Below, piece by piece: positions 1 through 5,738 of a stretch of DNA of 5,992 nucleotides (positions are counted from its first letter, which is position 1; each line of letters begins with the position of its first letter). The DNA comes from Nitrospinaceae bacterium UBA3496 (GTDB taxonomy: Bacteria > UBA8248): positions 1 through 5,992 of the forward strand of contig DFQF01000015.1 in NCBI GenBank assembly GCA_002377645.1. The letters are read 5' to 3'. The translations under genes were made by a program, and so were the position numbers. A model generated the notes under the pieces. That model was not told the origin of the DNA. It searched no databases and saw only the letters and a program-made list of their open reading frames with translations.

Positions 1-867
1 CTTATTGCTAAAGGACCTGGTTCTTTAGATTATTGGACCCTTAGTAAAATTGTAATGAGTTGGTTTGTTTCTCCTTTTTTCGGAGGATTTTTAGGGTTTT
101 CTATTTTTTATTTCATTCGAGAAAAAATTTTAAATCAGGAAAATCAAGATCAAGCGACTCAGTTTTTTGCCCCATATATTCTTTTCTTTACTTCAGTTAT
201 TTTATTGCAATCCTTTGTCTTCAAGGGAATGAAAAATCTGAAACTTCCTGTAAATTTTTTCACTCTTCTTCTTATGGGATGTATTTTAGGTGTAATTATT
301 GCCGTTATTTCGAAAAAAATTCTGAAGAAAGTCAGAACAGAAGATGAGGAAAATTCTCTTACGAATAAATTTTTTATTTTCTTGTTAATTCTTACTTCTG
401 GATATGTAGCATTTGCGCATGGTGCGAATGATGTTGCTAATGCTGTAGGACCTTTTTCTGCTGTGCTGGATGTTTTTTCTACTGGAGCGGTTTCTCTTTC
501 CAAAGTTCCAGTGCCAATATGGGTCCTTATTTTAGGTGGTGTAGGTATTGTTTCTGGATTAGCAATCTCTGGCTGGAAGGTTATTTCTACGATTGGAGGA
601 AAGATTACGGAAATTACTCCTCAGAATGGTTTCTCTGCTCAGTTAGCAGCTGCTACAACGGTGCTTTTTTGTTCACAGCTTGGACTGCCTATATCTACTA
701 CGCATACGGTGGTAGGTTCTGTGATAGGTGTGGGTATAGCACGTGGTATTAATGCTTTAGACTTAGCAGTCTGCGGAAAAATTATCACTTCTTGGGTTTT
801 GACTCTTCCTTTTGCAGCAGGCATGACCATGTTGGTTTACGCAGTGATTCAGTCTCTAGTTTTTTAG
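1..867 (+). CDS. PiT-family inorganic phosphate permease, 5'-truncated by window edge
   Basis: This is an integral inner-membrane permease of the PiT family, which imports inorganic phosphate (some relatives carry sulfate) with a coupling cation. The frame is open from base 1: the codons before the ATG at 55 encode a W-x5-K-I-V-M-S-W segment ending in SPFFGG, which is the conserved family stretch. The ATG at 55 is therefore internal and the real start lies outside the window. Of the 288 visible residues, the C-terminal signature GANDVANAVGP is at about 141-151 (nt 421-453), and the re-entrant motif LPISTTHTVVGS is at about 229-240 (nt 685-720). Hydrophobic segments fall near residues 18-39, 55-74, 85-104, 123-140, 171-189, 213-225 and 258-285, with a charged cytoplasmic-type loop near 105-120. 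The first GANDVANA repeat must lie in the missing N-terminal part. Family assignment is very secure; phosphate rather than sulfate is inferred from the commoner function. It is convergent with the next gene, so not in its operon. Confidence 0.95.
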   Translation, partial: LIAKGPGSLDYWTLSKIVMSWFVSPFFGGFLGFSIFYFIREKILNQENQDQATQFFAPYILFFTSVILLQSFVFKGMKNLKLPVNFFTLLLMGCILGVIIAVISKKILKKVRTEDEENSLTNKFFIFLLILTSGYVAFAHGANDVANAVGPFSAVLDVFSTGAVSLSKVPVPIWVLILGGVGIVSGLAISGWKVISTIGGKITEITPQNGFSAQLAAATTVLFCSQLGLPISTTHTVVGSVIGVGIARGINALDLAVCGKIITSWVLTLPFAAGMTMLVYAVIQSLVF

Positions 868-892
868 GTACATTCCAAAAAATCTTTTCAAG

Positions 893-1732
893 CTAATTTT
901 CTATTGGAAATCCAACTATGCTGCCCCATTCAGTCCAGGAACCGTCGTAAATCTTTATATTCTCCATTCCTAAGATATATTTAAGAGAAAACCATACTAA
1001 GGTTGCTCTATGACTTAAGCGGCAGTAAATCACGATTTCTTTATCTGTAGTGGTTGAAATTCCAATTTTGTCTACAATAGTTTCTAATTCTTTTGCATTC
1101 TTGAATGTATCATTTTCATTGAGCAGTTCTGCATAAAATAAATGTTTTGATCCAGGAATACGACCGTGCCTTTCTGCTCCGTGATCAAGTCCTGGTTCAG
1201 GTTTTACCCTTCGTCCTGAAAATTCTTCTTCAGATCTGACGTCCAGAAGAATTCGATTATTATTATCAATATTTTCTTTTACATTATCCCTTCCCACTCT
1301 ACTGGTGAAATCTTCTTCTTGAGCAATGTATTCACAATTTGAGAAAGTAGGAATTTCGGTAGTTACTGGGAAATTCTTTTCCATCCAATTTGTCCGTGAT
1401 CCATCAAGCATCATTATTTTTTTATGTCCACACATAGATAAAACCCAGAAAGCGTACGTTCCATATTGAACTCTATCACTATAGAGAATAATGTTTTGGT
1501 CTTGCTTAATCCCATTTTTCCCTAAAATATCAGCCATCTCTGTATTTTTGACAAATTGTCTGTCTGTTTTGTGCCATAATGCTTCTTTCCAAAACCATGT
1601 AATAGCACCAGGTATGTGTGCTTTTTTGTACTCTGTACATTCTGGTTCGGAAGAAATGTCGATAATTCGATTATTTTCATCATCTAGAGATTTTTTTAAA
1701 GATTCTGCAGAAATGATTCTTTCGGTATTCAT
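893..1732 (-). CDS. Two-domain sulfurtransferase (thiosulfate sulfurtransferase / rhodanese)
   Basis: The 279-residue protein has the length and layout of a tandem-rhodanese sulfurtransferase, which moves a sulfane sulfur from thiosulfate (or 3-mercaptopyruvate) to cyanide or a thiol through a cysteine persulfide. The inactive N-terminal domain (about 1-125) shows AHIPGAI at 38-44, and a GHKKIMMLDGSRTNW stretch ends at 116. The catalytic domain (about 140-279) has LLDVRSEEEF at 162-171, HGRIPGSKH at 189-197, the active loop CRLSHRA with Cys237, and YDGSWTEWGSIVG at 262-274. The CR-x-x-x-R loop favours thiosulfate sulfurtransferase over mercaptopyruvate sulfurtransferase, whose loop is CGSGVTA; the usual glycine in the loop is Ser here. 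No signal peptide is visible, so it is probably cytoplasmic. The ATG start is supported by a TAAGGA ribosome site that overlaps the stop codon of the upstream hydrolase gene. Function at enzyme-class level is secure; the physiological donor is unknown. Confidence 0.93.
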   Translation of the reverse strand: MNTERIISAESLKKSLDDENNRIIDISSEPECTEYKKAHIPGAITWFWKEALWHKTDRQFVKNTEMADILGKNGIKQDQNIILYSDRVQYGTYAFWVLSMCGHKKIMMLDGSRTNWMEKNFPVTTEIPTFSNCEYIAQEEDFTSRVGRDNVKENIDNNNRILLDVRSEEEFSGRRVKPEPGLDHGAERHGRIPGSKHLFYAELLNENDTFKNAKELETIVDKIGISTTTDKEIVIYCRLSHRATLVWFSLKYILGMENIKIYDGSWTEWGSIVGFPIEN

Positions 1733-1741
1733 ATTTCTGTG

Positions 1742-1747
1742 TCCTTA
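1742..1747 (-). promoter_or_regulatory. Ribosome binding site overlapping upstream stop codon
   Basis: Read on the minus strand this is TAAGGA, and its first three bases are the TAA stop of the alpha/beta hydrolase gene. It lies 9 nt before the ATG of the sulfurtransferase gene. Ribosomes ending the hydrolase sit directly on the next initiation region, so the two genes are probably one operon with coupled translation (inference). Confidence 0.65.
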
Positions 1748-2908
1748 TTCTGAATGGATGAGTTTGTTTTTTAACCATCTAAAAGATTCTGGTGCCCAGT
1801 CTTCAAAATATTTAAAAGCACAATGACCATCGTCAGGATAAATGCGTGCTTCTTTCCCTGTAACCGGACCGTGTTCCAGCATATAATAAATATTTCCTAT
1901 CGGAGCAAGATGATCTTGTTTCCCGTTAATCATAAGAAGAGGACAGACAATTTTATCTATTAAACCGAGTTCACTTAGTGCCCATTTTTTAAAATTTCTT
2001 TCTTCTATTTCCTGAGAGGTTTCGGCGAAAGATGGTCCGTCGTTTTGTTTTCCGAAATTATAAGTCGCTCTTTTATTTCTATTTTCAATGAAATTATCCA
2101 TCTCATTCTGAGTCATTTTATATCCAAATGGGTGACCTGCACTTGCAACAGCTGCTTTAACGCGTCCAGGGTCGTTTCCTGCTAGGAGGAGTACGGAATG
2201 TCCACCTCTACTTATTCCAAATGCTCCAATTCTATTCGCATCCACTTCTGGTCTGTTCACAAGATAGTCGATAGCAGAAATCCATGCTTTAACTGAAGTA
2301 GGTTCATATGGAAAAGGATTTTCGCCTGTTCCTGGACCGTCCATAACAAGGGAAGCAAGACCTTGCTCAAGTGCCATCTCGCTAGCCCATCCACGATCTT
2401 CTTTGAACATATCTCCACCGCACATAATTAAAATCGCGGGTACTGGTGACTCAGAATTTGCGTCTTTTGGAGCTCTGAAGTGAGAAGTAATACTTTGTCC
2501 TTCACATTCTACCTCTACAACTTCAAGTGATGGATTGAGGAATTCACTATATCTCAAGTAAGTTCTTATGCAGTCTTCATTTGCTTTTTTCTTTAACTCA
2601 GTTAATGGAGCAGGAAATCTTGAGATACTATAAAACGATTTGGCCTGTAATAATTTTTTTTGTCCTTCTTGAATATTTCCTTTTTTTAATAAGGATTCAG
2701 CTTCATCTTCATATTCTTTTCCAACAGAACTCCAAGTGGGTACCCATTCTTCGTCAATTGTTCCTTTTAGAGATGAAACTGTTTTTTTTAAAATTTCAAT
2801 ATCATCAATCATAGAGAACCATCTTCTATAAAATCCTCCGTGTTCAACTACAAAGGGATCTTCACTTGGAGCGAAAGGTAGTTCTGTTAATTGATTGTCT
2901 GTTTTCAT
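1745..2908 (-). CDS. Alpha/beta hydrolase with N-terminal helical region (FrsA / dihydropseudooxynicotine-hydrolase-like)
   Basis: The 387-residue protein is a serine hydrolase of the alpha/beta fold. Residues about 20-125 are predicted helical (W- and K/E-rich, with a G-N-I-x-E-G-Q-K-K-L-L-Q-A turn near 77-89), as in the N-terminal cap region of 2,6-dihydropseudooxynicotine hydrolase and FrsA-like proteins. The core starts near 130. The oxyanion region is MCGGDMFKEDRGW at 162-174, followed by the strand ending MDGPGTGENPFPYEP at 189-203. The nucleophile elbow is GISRGG with Ser233, the acid is Asp332 in NGKQDH, and the base is His362 in DDGHCAF, giving a complete triad. Family members cleave C-C bonds, esters or small amides; the substrate here cannot be read from sequence. 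No signal peptide is visible. The start is supported by AAGGAG at 2921-2926, 12 nt upstream, a slightly long spacing. It is the first gene of the minus-strand operon and divergent from the bicupin gene. Confidence 0.9.
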   Translation of the reverse strand: MKTDNQLTELPFAPSEDPFVVEHGGFYRRWFSMIDDIEILKKTVSSLKGTIDEEWVPTWSSVGKEYEDEAESLLKKGNIQEGQKKLLQAKSFYSISRFPAPLTELKKKANEDCIRTYLRYSEFLNPSLEVVEVECEGQSITSHFRAPKDANSESPVPAILIMCGGDMFKEDRGWASEMALEQGLASLVMDGPGTGENPFPYEPTSVKAWISAIDYLVNRPEVDANRIGAFGISRGGHSVLLLAGNDPGRVKAAVASAGHPFGYKMTQNEMDNFIENRNKRATYNFGKQNDGPSFAETSQEIEERNFKKWALSELGLIDKIVCPLLMINGKQDHLAPIGNIYYMLEHGPVTGKEARIYPDDGHCAFKYFEDWAPESFRWLKNKLIHSE

Positions 2909-2933
2909 TTTTAACTGTGTCTCCTTGCCTTAC

Positions 2934-2962
2934 AGCATAAAAGTTTTTCGAAGAATCAACAA
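2934..2962 (-). promoter_or_regulatory. Putative sigma-70-type promoter for the hydrolase-sulfurtransferase operon
   Basis: On the minus strand a -35-like TTGTTG (2957-2962) and a -10-like TATGCT (2934-2939) are separated by exactly 17 bases. Transcription would start near 2927, leaving a short leader that begins just at the AAGGAG ribosome site (2921-2926). The -35 box lies inside the left arm of the inverted repeat at 2954-2992, so a protein bound there would compete with polymerase. The call rests on a pattern match only; the region is AT-rich and chance matches are common. Confidence 0.5.
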
Positions 2963-2992
2963 AATAATAAACAAATATTTATTTTGTTGATT
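2954..2992. promoter_or_regulatory. Perfect 14-bp inverted repeat, probable operator between divergent operons
   Basis: The left arm AATCAACAAAATAA (2954-2967) and right arm TTATTTTGTTGATT (2979-2992) are exact reverse complements around an 11-base spacer. It lies in the middle of the 154-bp region between two genes that point away from each other, so it cannot be a terminator for either. The arm centres are 25 bp apart, about two and a half helical turns. Each arm carries a TTGTTG that can serve as the -35 element of the promoter on its own side. This is the geometry expected of a dimeric regulator controlling both operons. No regulator gene is in the window and I cannot assign a family. Confidence 0.7.
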
Positions 2993-3011
2993 ATTTAAAC
3001 TAAGATTCAAT
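2984..3011 (+). promoter_or_regulatory. Putative promoter for the bicupin-GGT operon
   Basis: TTGTTG at 2984-2989, in the right arm of the inverted repeat, is followed after 16 bases by TTCAAT (3006-3011), a 4-of-6 match to the -10 consensus. An alternative -10, TAAGAT at 3001-3006, has no well-spaced -35. The predicted leader would run about 45 bases to the start codon at 3063. This match is weaker than the minus-strand one and is suggested mainly by the symmetry of the region. Confidence 0.3.
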
Positions 3012-3051
3012 TGGAACTAATTTTTTAAATGAATTCACATTCTAGTACATT

Positions 3052-3057
3052 AGGAGG
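3052..3057 (+). promoter_or_regulatory. Strong ribosome binding site of the bicupin gene
   Basis: A perfect AGGAGG, followed by T, lies 5 nt before the ATG at 3063. It fixes this ATG as the start and indicates efficient translation of the first gene of the plus-strand operon. Confidence 0.8.
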
Positions 3058-3062
3058 TTAGG

Positions 3063-3905
3063 ATGCCAACGATTATCAATCAAGATTCAGTTGATTTTAA
3101 GATTCTAAGCAATACTAGCAAACATCAAACACTTCTCGACGAAGAGACTACAGGCAGTGACCATGTTGTAGTTGAACGTTTGATTTTGGAAAAATCTGGA
3201 AAAGAAAAAATTATTGTTGGAAGTGAAGATTTAACAGGAATGCAGGTTCTAAGGGGAGAGGGAATTCTAAGCTCAAATTCTATATCCGAACAAGGAATAG
3301 ATGATTCTCATGTACTTTTCTTTCCTCCAGGATTTGAAGGAGAAATTTTCTCAGAAAATGGATTAGATATCTTATGTTTTAAAGTTCCAAAGATTAAGCG
3401 TTTTGATGAGAACATTTCAGAGAAAGAACTTCAATTTAAATGTGTAAATTGGAAAGAAGAACCTGTTTTGAATTCAGAACATGATGCTAGAAAAAGAGTG
3501 TATTTAGTAACTCCTAGTTTATTTGGAACAAAAGCAATTAAAGGAGAAATGATTATATATCCTCCAGGAACAGTAGCTTCAAACCATCATCATGAAGGAA
3601 CAGAACACTTTATGTATGTGATTCAGGGTGAAGGCACACAGTATTCAAATGAAGAGCCTCATAATGTTCGTGCTGGAGATATAATTTATCACTTTGATAA
3701 AGAACGCCATTATCTTGAAAATACCGGGAAAGAAGATTTTATTTTTAGTGAATTTTTTATACCTGCTGAATATAATACTGTCTGGACTAATGAAGCTCTG
3801 ATTTGTGCGTGGTTGCCAACTGGAGAAAATATTGAAGGAGGAAAACCTAGCAGAGAGATTAAAGCACATAGTTCTGCGCATGTTGAAAACCCTTCAGACA
3901 TCTAA
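3063..3905 (+). CDS. Bicupin protein of unknown function
   Basis: The 280-residue protein carries two cupin beta-barrels. The C-terminal one (about 145-235) is well formed. Motif 1 runs from Gly169 through His175-x-His177 to Glu181 and Gly189. Motif 2 runs from Gly205 through His216 to Asn220, so a His/His/Glu/His metal site (Fe, Mn, Ni or Zn) is plausible. Between Glu181 and Gly189 there are seven residues rather than the usual six, and the adjacent residue is His182, so either Glu181 or His182 could be the third ligand. The N-terminal half (about 35-110) keeps cupin-like strands (VLRGEGIL; HVLFFPPGFEGE) but lacks the paired histidines and is probably a non-catalytic barrel. Size and layout resemble bicupins such as ureidoglycine aminohydrolase, but I see nothing that justifies that name. 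Dioxygenase, isomerase, hydrolase or small-molecule sensor are all possible. No signal peptide. It precedes the GGT-like gene by 22 nt, so the two are probably co-transcribed. Confidence 0.88.
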   Translation: MPTIINQDSVDFKILSNTSKHQTLLDEETTGSDHVVVERLILEKSGKEKIIVGSEDLTGMQVLRGEGILSSNSISEQGIDDSHVLFFPPGFEGEIFSENGLDILCFKVPKIKRFDENISEKELQFKCVNWKEEPVLNSEHDARKRVYLVTPSLFGTKAIKGEMIIYPPGTVASNHHHEGTEHFMYVIQGEGTQYSNEEPHNVRAGDIIYHFDKERHYLENTGKEDFIFSEFFIPAEYNTVWTNEALICAWLPTGENIEGGKPSREIKAHSSAHVENPSDI

Positions 3906-3916
3906 TTTCAGAATAT

Positions 3917-3920
3917 AGGT
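3917..3920 (+). promoter_or_regulatory. Ribosome binding site deciding a TTG start
   Basis: AGGT lies 7 nt before the TTG at 3928. It is short, but no other start fits. The next in-frame ATG (4003) would remove the residues including Arg23, which sit just before the conserved MVSAGHHLAS stretch in GGT-type proteins. The weaker site plus TTG suggests lower translation of this gene than of the bicupin. Confidence 0.5.
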
Positions 3921-3927
3921 TAACATT

Positions 3928-5691
3928 TTGGCCTTCGTTTATAATACAAAAGATGGTCGTCGGTATATTTCCCATCGTCCCCAATTGTTTGCTAGGGAAG
4001 CGATGGTTTCTGCGGGTCATCATCTTGCAAGTCAGGCTGGATTGCGCATCTTGCAAAAAGGTGGCAATGCTATTGATGCTGGGGTAGCAACAGGTCTTTG
4101 CCTGTGTGTTTTGCAAAGTGACTATATTTCATTTCTTGGTGTTGCTCCAATTATGATCCATCTTGAAAAGGAAAATAAAACAATCTCTATAAGTGGGGTA
4201 GGTCGTTGGCCTAAAAATGCTTCTATTAAATGGTTCAATGATAATTGTAGTGGGGAAATACCCCCTGGAGTTTCTCGAGCTGTTGTTCCTGCTGCTCCAG
4301 ATTCTTGGCTATACGCACTTGAACACTATGGGACAATGAATTTCTCTCAAGTGGCTGAAGATGCAATTGTTATAGCAGAACAAGGATTTGCGATGTATCA
4401 TTTGATGTACGATCATATCTTAACTTCTAAGGAAGATTTTCTGAGATGGGAAGCAACACGGTCACTTTTTTTTACCAAAGGTAAAGTAATTCCTGTGGGA
4501 CATAGAATTTTTAACAAAGATCTAGCAAACACTTTCAAAAGAATGGTCAGGAAAGAGGAAAATTTCTCAAATTCTTCCAGAGAGTTAGGAATTAGGGCAG
4601 CTAGAGATGAGATATACGTTGGGGAAGTGGCTAGAGAGATTGTAGATTTTGTTGGTGAAAATGGTGGTTTGTTGGATCTTTCTGACTTAAGTGATTTTCA
4701 TGTAAAAGAAGAGGAAGTTTTAAGATCAAAATTTCAAGATTATGAGATTTTTTCATGTGGACCGTGGTCTCAGGGACCTGTCTTTCCTCTCATGTTAAAT
4801 ATTTTAGAAAATCTTAATCTTCCAGAACATTCTCACAATTCTGTTGACTATCTCCACAAGCTTCTTTCCTCTTTCGATCTTGCGTTTGCCGATAGGGAAG
4901 CGTTTATAGGTGATCCCGAATTTGTTGACGTTCCGATTGAAGGGCTTTTATCTAAAGATTATGCTTCTGTTCGTTCAAGAGAATTTTCTATTAAAAGTTG
5001 TTTTGGGAAAATGCCCAATCCAGGGAACCCTTGGGATTTTCAAAATGTTCTAGAAAGAAGAAAAATTAATTTTTTAAAACCAGATGAGAAAAATGAGGAA
5101 TTTCAGTCTGACACATCATTCTGTACGGTAATTGATTCTTCTGGGAACGTTTTTTCTGCTACCCCTTCAGATTCCGCGGGTGATATGCCCTTTGTCCCGG
5201 GAGTTGGTGCAACAATTTCTTCTCGTGGCTCTCAAAGTTGGTTAGAGCCTGATCATCCAAGTGCAGTTGCACCCTTAAAGAGGCCAAGACTAACACCTAA
5301 TCCGGTTTTTGTTTTTAAAGATGGTAGATTTTATATGTCTCTTGGAACACCAGGCGGAGATGTTCAAGCACAAGCAATGGCACAAGTTTTCCTAAATCAT
5401 GTAATGTTTGGAATGGAATTACAGATGTCTGTAGAAGTTCCCAGAGTTGCATCTTATAATTTTCCAAATTCATTTTGGCCACATGCTTATATTCCTGGTT
5501 CTGTTAAAATTGAAGAAAGTATATTCAAAGAGTGTGGGATTTTATTGGGGGATTTAGGATATCAAGTTTCAAAATGGAGGTCTCTAGACAGAGCTGCTGG
5601 AAGTGTCTGTTGTGTAATGAAAGATCATGATTCAGGATTTTTGTTGTCTGCTGCAGATCCAAGACGTGAGTCTTATTCTGTGGGATGGTGA
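3928..5691 (+). CDS. Gamma-glutamyltransferase-family N-terminal-nucleophile hydrolase, noncanonical subgroup
   Basis: The 587-residue protein has the full length of a GGT precursor. These enzymes self-cleave and use the new N-terminal Thr to hydrolyse or transfer gamma-glutamyl or related acyl groups. The large-subunit landmarks are MVSAGHHLAS at 26-35, GGNAIDAGVAT at 45-55 and PGVSRAVVPAAPDSW at 113-127. The cleavage site is Asp395-Thr396 within DTSFCTVIDSSGNVFSATPS, predicting subunits of about 395 and 192 residues. The small subunit keeps GTPGGD at 473-478 and VPRV at 504-507. The usual His two residues after the catalytic Thr is Phe398, and the T-x-T-L-N-x-x-F-G stretch of classical GGTs is replaced by ATPSDSAGD. 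This places it in a GGT-like subgroup whose substrate is uncertain; glutathione should not be assumed, and acylase or amidase activity is possible. No signal peptide is seen, unlike periplasmic GGTs, so it probably works in the cytoplasm. The start is TTG with AGGT 7 nt upstream. The gene ends in TGA, 47 nt before the next gene. Confidence 0.9.
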   Translation: MAFVYNTKDGRRYISHRPQLFAREAMVSAGHHLASQAGLRILQKGGNAIDAGVATGLCLCVLQSDYISFLGVAPIMIHLEKENKTISISGVGRWPKNASIKWFNDNCSGEIPPGVSRAVVPAAPDSWLYALEHYGTMNFSQVAEDAIVIAEQGFAMYHLMYDHILTSKEDFLRWEATRSLFFTKGKVIPVGHRIFNKDLANTFKRMVRKEENFSNSSRELGIRAARDEIYVGEVAREIVDFVGENGGLLDLSDLSDFHVKEEEVLRSKFQDYEIFSCGPWSQGPVFPLMLNILENLNLPEHSHNSVDYLHKLLSSFDLAFADREAFIGDPEFVDVPIEGLLSKDYASVRSREFSIKSCFGKMPNPGNPWDFQNVLERRKINFLKPDEKNEEFQSDTSFCTVIDSSGNVFSATPSDSAGDMPFVPGVGATISSRGSQSWLEPDHPSAVAPLKRPRLTPNPVFVFKDGRFYMSLGTPGGDVQAQAMAQVFLNHVMFGMELQMSVEVPRVASYNFPNSFWPHAYIPGSVKIEESIFKECGILLGDLGYQVSKWRSLDRAAGSVCCVMKDHDSGFLLSAADPRRESYSVGW

Positions 5692-5724
5692 TTGCAAATT
5701 TTTTAATTTTTCAGACTAAAAGAT

Positions 5725-5730
5725 GGAGGA
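5725..5730 (+). promoter_or_regulatory. Ribosome binding site deciding a TTG start
   Basis: GGAGGA lies 8 nt before the TTG at 5739. The ATG at 5723 that overlaps this site is in another frame and reaches a stop after seven codons, so it is not the start. No in-frame ATG occurs until the middle of the protein. Confidence 0.7.
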
Positions 5731-5738
5731 TCTTAAAA

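Noticed and set aside
55..57. ATG as the start of the permease gene
   Set aside because: The frame continues upstream to base 1 with conserved PiT residues and there is no ribosome site before it, so the gene is simply cut by the window edge.
868..912. Bidirectional terminator between the convergent permease and sulfurtransferase genes
   Set aside because: Only a 6-bp match (TTCCAA / TTGGAA) with a loop of more than 20 bases, partly inside the coding end, is present; there is no GC-rich stem and T-run, so it is not supported.
1491..1826. Open frame of 111 codons on + spanning the sulfurtransferase/hydrolase junction
   Set aside because: It lies opposite two genes with intact catalytic motifs, its Phe/Ser-rich composition is what the antisense strand of AT-rich genes gives, and it shows no recognisable domain.
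2581..2814. Open frame of 77 codons on + inside the hydrolase gene
   Set aside because: It is antisense to a well-conserved hydrolase, is low-complexity F/L-rich, and has no ribosome site; it is a shadow frame.
2954..2992. Inverted repeat read as an intrinsic terminator or a transposon-end or attachment site
   Set aside because: Both flanking genes start here and point outward, the stem is AT-rich, and no transposase, integrase or target duplication is nearby.
3063..3905. Naming the bicupin ureidoglycine aminohydrolase or a dioxygenase
   Set aside because: Length and two-barrel layout fit loosely, but no purine-catabolism or aromatic-ring genes are nearby and no family-specific residues could be confirmed by eye.
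3928..5691. Calling the GGT-like protein a glutathione hydrolase (ggt)
   Set aside because: It lacks the conserved His after the catalytic Thr, the classical T-x-T-L-N segment and a signal peptide, so only the family name is justified.
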